Both the position numbers and the translations under genes were made by a program. The notes under the pieces are model-generated. The model saw only the letters and a list, made by a program, of their open reading frames with translations. It was not told where the DNA came from and made no database searches. Positions 61,201 through 64,000 of a stretch of DNA of 64,000 bases are shown here, one piece after another (within the stretch, counting starts at the first letter, position 1; each line of letters begins with the position of its first letter). This stretch comes from Cenarchaeum symbiosum A (GTDB taxonomy: Archaea > Thermoproteota > Nitrososphaeria > Nitrososphaerales > Nitrosopumilaceae): positions 618,154 to 682,153 of the forward strand of contig DP000238.1 in assembly GCA_000200715.1 (NCBI GenBank). The letters are read 5' to 3'.

Positions 61201-64000
61201 TCCGGTGGATGCCACAAGTGTTGTGCCCGGCAGGATACACGTCCGAGACGGCCATGGGATGACAGTCGGGGGCGTCACACCGGGAAGCTTTTCAGTCTCA
61301 GGGATGACCGTCTCGTCAACGCTGTCTGCCGATGATGCTGCCGAGATATCCCGATATGCAGACCCGGTGGTGCAGTTTGAGGGCTCCGCCCTGTCCGGCG
61401 CGTCCGGGGACTCGTTCCCCGCTTTTGACGTGGAGAGCCTGCACCCTATAATCAACAGGTTTGCAGTATCGGGCGACCCGCGAATCGGGGTTGCGGGCTC
61501 GTTCCGCGTGAACACTGAATCTAACAATCCCGAGGGGCTTGACTTTAACCCCGACGGGACCATCATGTTTGTGCTCGATACCAACGGGGAGAGGCTGCTG
61601 GCATACAACCTGTCCGTCCCGTACGAGGCGAGCACGGCCGTACTTAATGCAACAGCAGACATAGAAGCGGGCGGGCTCTCGCCCCGCGGGCTCCACGTCA
61701 GTACAGACGGCACCAGGTTCTATACGGTGGCATTCGACAACCTGGTCCGGCTGTTTGAGATGTCTATTCCGTTTGATATAACCAGTGCTGTCAACTCGAG
61801 CACAACGCTCAATGTAAGCCGGGCCAACACCGCCGGGCGGATCAACGGGGTGGAGCTCTCCCCGGATGGCACGCACTTGTTCACGGTGGGCGAGTTTGAC
61901 GACCGGGTGCACCGGTTTGACATGTCAACTGCAAACGACATAAGCACCGCTGTATACCACTCACAGTTTAATCTCGGGCAGCGCGTGCCGTCAGCCGAGG
62001 ACGTGACGTTCTCTCCTGACGGCCTGACCATGCTGTTAAGCGATACTGCCAGTGATACTGTGGTAAAGTACACCCTAGATGAGCCATATGGGATAGCCGG
62101 CGCCGTTTATGCGGAATCTATATACATCGGCGACAGGGCCAGCACCTTGGGAGCCCTGTCGTTTACCCCCGACGGCCTCAGGATGACGGTGGCAGATATA
62201 CGTGGCGTTAGAATAATCCAGTACGACCTGCCGGGCCCGTACGAGCTGTCGTGGCCCGGGCAGCCCGTTACAGGGGGGCTGGTCGTGATCCCGAGGGATA
62301 ACCTTCCAGGGGGCGCCACGTTTGTGCCGGACGGGGAGACGCTGCTATACGTAGGTGCCACAAATGACGAGCTGTACGCCTGCAGGCTGGGAATCCCGTA
62401 TGATGTCAGTACGCTCTTCTGCGATGATGGAGGGGAGATTCCCGGCATGGTGAACCGTCCAACCGGCGTGGTCTTTGCGGATGACGGCCTTTCCGTGTTC
62501 ATATCCAGCAAGGTTGGCAGCGGCAGCAACGATCCCGACGGCGCGATATACCAGTTCGGGCTGATGCATGCGTTTGCCCGTGAATCGGCTTTCAACCATA
62601 ATCTTGAATTCACAGGTGAGACGACGCTTGACGTGTCGGGCACGGCCAACAATACAGAAGGCCTGGCGTTAAGCGGTGACGGCAATACGCTGTTTGTTCT
62701 GGGAAACGTCGGGGTCGCATCGTCGAATATCTCATACGGCATACAGACGTACAACCTTCCTACATCGTTTGAGCTGGCCGGCGCAGTGCAGGGGGAGAGC
62801 GTGGAACTGGGGCTGGTTGAGCCGACGGGCTTGGCATTTACCAGCGACGGGATGCGATTATACATTGTAGACAAGGGGACAGGGCTGCTCTGGTGGTACG
62901 ACCTGTCGCTCCCCTACAGCATACTGGGGATCAGCGCCTCGGGATACCTCGATGTGGGGTCGGTTGATACTGCGATAGAGGATGTCATATTACACAGCAG
63001 AGATTCGGCCGTATACCTGCTGGGCTCCGGCAGGGACGCAGTATACGGGTACGGCCTCGGCATAGACGGCCTTGCAAGCTATGCATTGATCACCCCCGAC
63101 CGGCCGGAGCTTGGGATAGAATCCGCCGTGTACGACAGCGGAACAGGTGCCCTAAGGGTGGTGTTTACGGACGATATAGAGGGAGGGTCGCTGGACCCGG
63201 CTGGCCTTCGCATGACAAACGGGACCGAGGATGATGTTCTACTGTCCCGCGCGGACGGGCCTGTTCTAGACGGCCGCACGGCCAGCTTTGAGCTGGGCAC
63301 AGAGAGGAACTTTACCGAGCCGAGTCTCGGGTTTGACACGCTTGCCGTGCATGGGACGGACGGGGGGGTATTCCCGTCGCAGTTTGCATTCCCGGAGGAG
63401 CCGCTGGAGTATGCGGGCGAGTTTGTCCCCCCCGTCGGTGATGGGGTTTCGGGTGTGGCGTTCTCGACAGACGGGTCAAAGATGTTCGCATCGCTGGAGG
63501 TTATTCCATCGCATGTCATAGCCCAGTACCCCCTGACGGAACCCTTTAACAGCTCGAATGCCTCTACTGCGTCCAGCCGCCCCGTGGGCGGGTCGGCATC
63601 GGGGGCAGAACAGAGCGAGACTGGGGAGCCATCCGGCGTGGCATTCTCGCCCGGCGGTGCAGAGATGTTCGTCTCTAGCCACGAGACAGGGACGGTGGCC
63701 CGGTACCATCTGGTATCGGAGTTTGAGATAGACGGGGCGGTCTATCTCTCAAACCTGGATACCACCAGTCAGGATCCAAACCCCACGGGGCTGGCGGTAT
63801 CGGCGGACGGGGGCACCCTGTTTATCTCCGGGAATGAGACAGACTCGATATACAGCTATGAATTATCCCTGCTTGATGTCGAGGGCGCCAGACACAGGGG
63901 CACGCTGGACGTCTCTGGGAATACAACAGATCCCACAGGTGTCTCGCTCTCCGGGGACGGCCTGGAGCTGTTCCTTACGGCGGGCGAGACCGGGGAGATA
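58280..64000 (+). CDS. giant secreted beta-propeller/Ig-like surface protein, 3' end missing
   Basis: Open for 1907 codons from ATG 58280 to the window edge; ATG 58244 is an alternative start. A signal peptide (VITAALFVTVGFAVEQAHA) leads into an Ig-like SwmB-type domain (LDDNILEIFFDGPVNASNV). Many repeats of about 50 residues follow, with FSxDGTxMFVTG and a closing xxPYD/N element, as in beta-propellers. More SwmB-type domains lie near nt 61150-61450 (LDGTELTLEFDNPVDATSV) and nt 63120-63400 (GALRVVFTDDIEGGSLDPAG), separating propeller blocks. It shares this plan with the protein at 1102-5559 but has no cupredoxin in the visible part. Probably an exposed adhesin or S-layer-associated protein. 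Confidence 0.85.
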   Translation, partial: MMPSAGIRIAVITAALFVTVGFAVEQAHAQQLVAATLDDNILEIFFDGPVNASNVNSRLITFTDGISVATGTVLRNNDLDKSLTGNKLRYALNDVRLNLITGYGDPRLRVDVNALGPGLPDVAYGLPGPDYAYPHILDRGSFTATEGSPQGLAVSPDGSLIFVTGSQRDEVLRYVLSAPYNLDSPVLDGSYNVQSEEGEPRGVAFSDDGTRMFVTGDSDSVYQYSLGTPFAFDGAVSLEASYDASSQDNQMSGIDFSLGGSRMYLVGDGGNNVYHYNLENPYNIAAGVAHVGTFDVTDADAGPRGVVVSADGRTMLVLGQSSDRVHRYDMDEPYNVTTSFYAGSMDVSDQGSNLRGLAASADGRRIFVSNTDGAGSIHRYDLGSPYDAAIEGVGAGPNLDVSVQESNPSGVAFSADGTRMFVTGSGARNADIHEYSLDGPYDVSSATFVQSAPAFVLRNGSEGFELLPLRIMRDTGTLISEDSAQDVDFSANGRKMYVVGIRSGFLYQYALDSAYAINTARLEEAYNVSQLHGDSFTVRGERSPTSIVFNPAGTVMLVTGRDSNDVHEYFLDEPFNLDGRTENNRNLRINNVADVPTGLAYSSDGNRLFISTVAGLVIRYDLPNPYSLSGAKYVDSRNILDDDRSMQDVAFTADGRKMFAVGRISDQIFTYNLTAPFDIAASGQDLRLRFSGDNLVADVSFGDAGRELFVLEAESETVLRYSLGIPYDMVTAVQQDSSPALGDASLRALEFSPNGTLMFAAGWVNLRIDAYNMSTPFDVSAIQPTGDSFDPDDAANKPPDDVNRPTALRFSSDGTMLFVLDQTVRKLFQYDLESPYSIDGTPRFVRSLDVVSQLTAPQGFAFSADGTWLHITGASNDRIARYALGTAYDLSTASHVGSQSIADLEDSPSGIAFNGDGTRMFVSGSNSELADSEDNVYAFALSPSVPITPPPSLITTRLLSGVLDGTELTLEFDNPVDATSVVPGRIHVRDGHGMTVGGVTPGSFSVSGMTVSSTLSADDAAEISRYADPVVQFEGSALSGASGDSFPAFDVESLHPIINRFAVSGDPRIGVAGSFRVNTESNNPEGLDFNPDGTIMFVLDTNGERLLAYNLSVPYEASTAVLNATADIEAGGLSPRGLHVSTDGTRFYTVAFDNLVRLFEMSIPFDITSAVNSSTTLNVSRANTAGRINGVELSPDGTHLFTVGEFDDRVHRFDMSTANDISTAVYHSQFNLGQRVPSAEDVTFSPDGLTMLLSDTASDTVVKYTLDEPYGIAGAVYAESIYIGDRASTLGALSFTPDGLRMTVADIRGVRIIQYDLPGPYELSWPGQPVTGGLVVIPRDNLPGGATFVPDGETLLYVGATNDELYACRLGIPYDVSTLFCDDGGEIPGMVNRPTGVVFADDGLSVFISSKVGSGSNDPDGAIYQFGLMHAFARESAFNHNLEFTGETTLDVSGTANNTEGLALSGDGNTLFVLGNVGVASSNISYGIQTYNLPTSFELAGAVQGESVELGLVEPTGLAFTSDGMRLYIVDKGTGLLWWYDLSLPYSILGISASGYLDVGSVDTAIEDVILHSRDSAVYLLGSGRDAVYGYGLGIDGLASYALITPDRPELGIESAVYDSGTGALRVVFTDDIEGGSLDPAGLRMTNGTEDDVLLSRADGPVLDGRTASFELGTERNFTEPSLGFDTLAVHGTDGGVFPSQFAFPEEPLEYAGEFVPPVGDGVSGVAFSTDGSKMFASLEVIPSHVIAQYPLTEPFNSSNASTASSRPVGGSASGAEQSETGEPSGVAFSPGGAEMFVSSHETGTVARYHLVSEFEIDGAVYLSNLDTTSQDPNPTGLAVSADGGTLFISGNETDSIYSYELSLLDVEGARHRGTLDVSGNTTDPTGVSLSGDGLELFLTAGETGEI

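Noticed and set aside
1-64000. tRNA or rRNA genes
   Set aside because: I looked in the spacers for T-loop-like GGTTCGA/GGTTCAA sequences with matching stems and found none that fold convincingly.

Overview
The window looks like chromosomal DNA of a GC-rich ammonia-oxidising archaeon (Thaumarchaeota/Nitrososphaerota), most like Cenarchaeum symbiosum. That name is my recognition from memory, not a search result. The evidence is an archaeal-type AmoC, archaeal TBP and TFB homologues, and very many genes whose start lies 22-32 bases after a TATA-like box, as expected for leaderless archaeal transcripts. Large secreted proteins with beta-propeller, Ig-like and cupredoxin domains also fit. I found no rRNA, tRNA or CRISPR array.

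Region by region. 1-1,100 is AT-richer, holds a 10-bp tandem repeat and a decayed reading frame, and has no intact gene. 1,102-5,559 encodes a secreted cupredoxin/beta-propeller protein with a perfect 20-copy 24-bp repeat and a 689-bp exact internal duplication. 5,908-8,892 is a three-gene operon (cysteine desulfurase, DUF4007-like protein, PAPS-reductase-like protein) resembling the sulfur-transfer core of DNA phosphorothioate systems. 8,996-13,960 is a tandem segmental duplication carrying two PH/GRAM-like 368-aa genes, with an intact IS66-type element inserted in the promoter region of the second copy. 13,689-20,944 holds type IV secretion/pilus parts: a TrbL/VirB6-like membrane protein, an actin-like ATPase, a VirB11/TadA-like ATPase and a VirB4-like ATPase. 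21,006-27,499 holds a lone amoC, a RecB-type nuclease, small membrane proteins, a divergent TBP, a pilin-like protein and a tandem triplet of small coiled proteins. 27,680-29,479 is an adenine methyltransferase interrupted by a stop codon.

From 29,563 to 50,965 nearly everything is on the plus strand in tightly overlapping gene chains: membrane and Ig-like surface proteins, a secreted nuclease, a second DNA methyltransferase, a second cupredoxin, a TadC/FlaJ-like protein, a VirD4/TraG-like ATPase, pilin-like proteins, a TFB paralogue and a ParB-like protein. 51,760-53,633 adds a prepilin peptidase and a second TrbL-like protein. 53,681-64,000 encodes two very large secreted proteins, the last running off the right edge.

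Taken together, the window reads as a cell-surface and DNA-handling region. A hybrid machine that mixes type IV pilus parts (pilins, prepilin peptidase, TadA/TadC-like pair) with conjugation-type parts (VirB4, VirD4, TrbL/VirB6-like) is interleaved with large surface proteins, extra basal transcription factors, and modification genes. Internal tandem duplication, at scales from 10 bp to 1.6 kb, is a recurrent theme.
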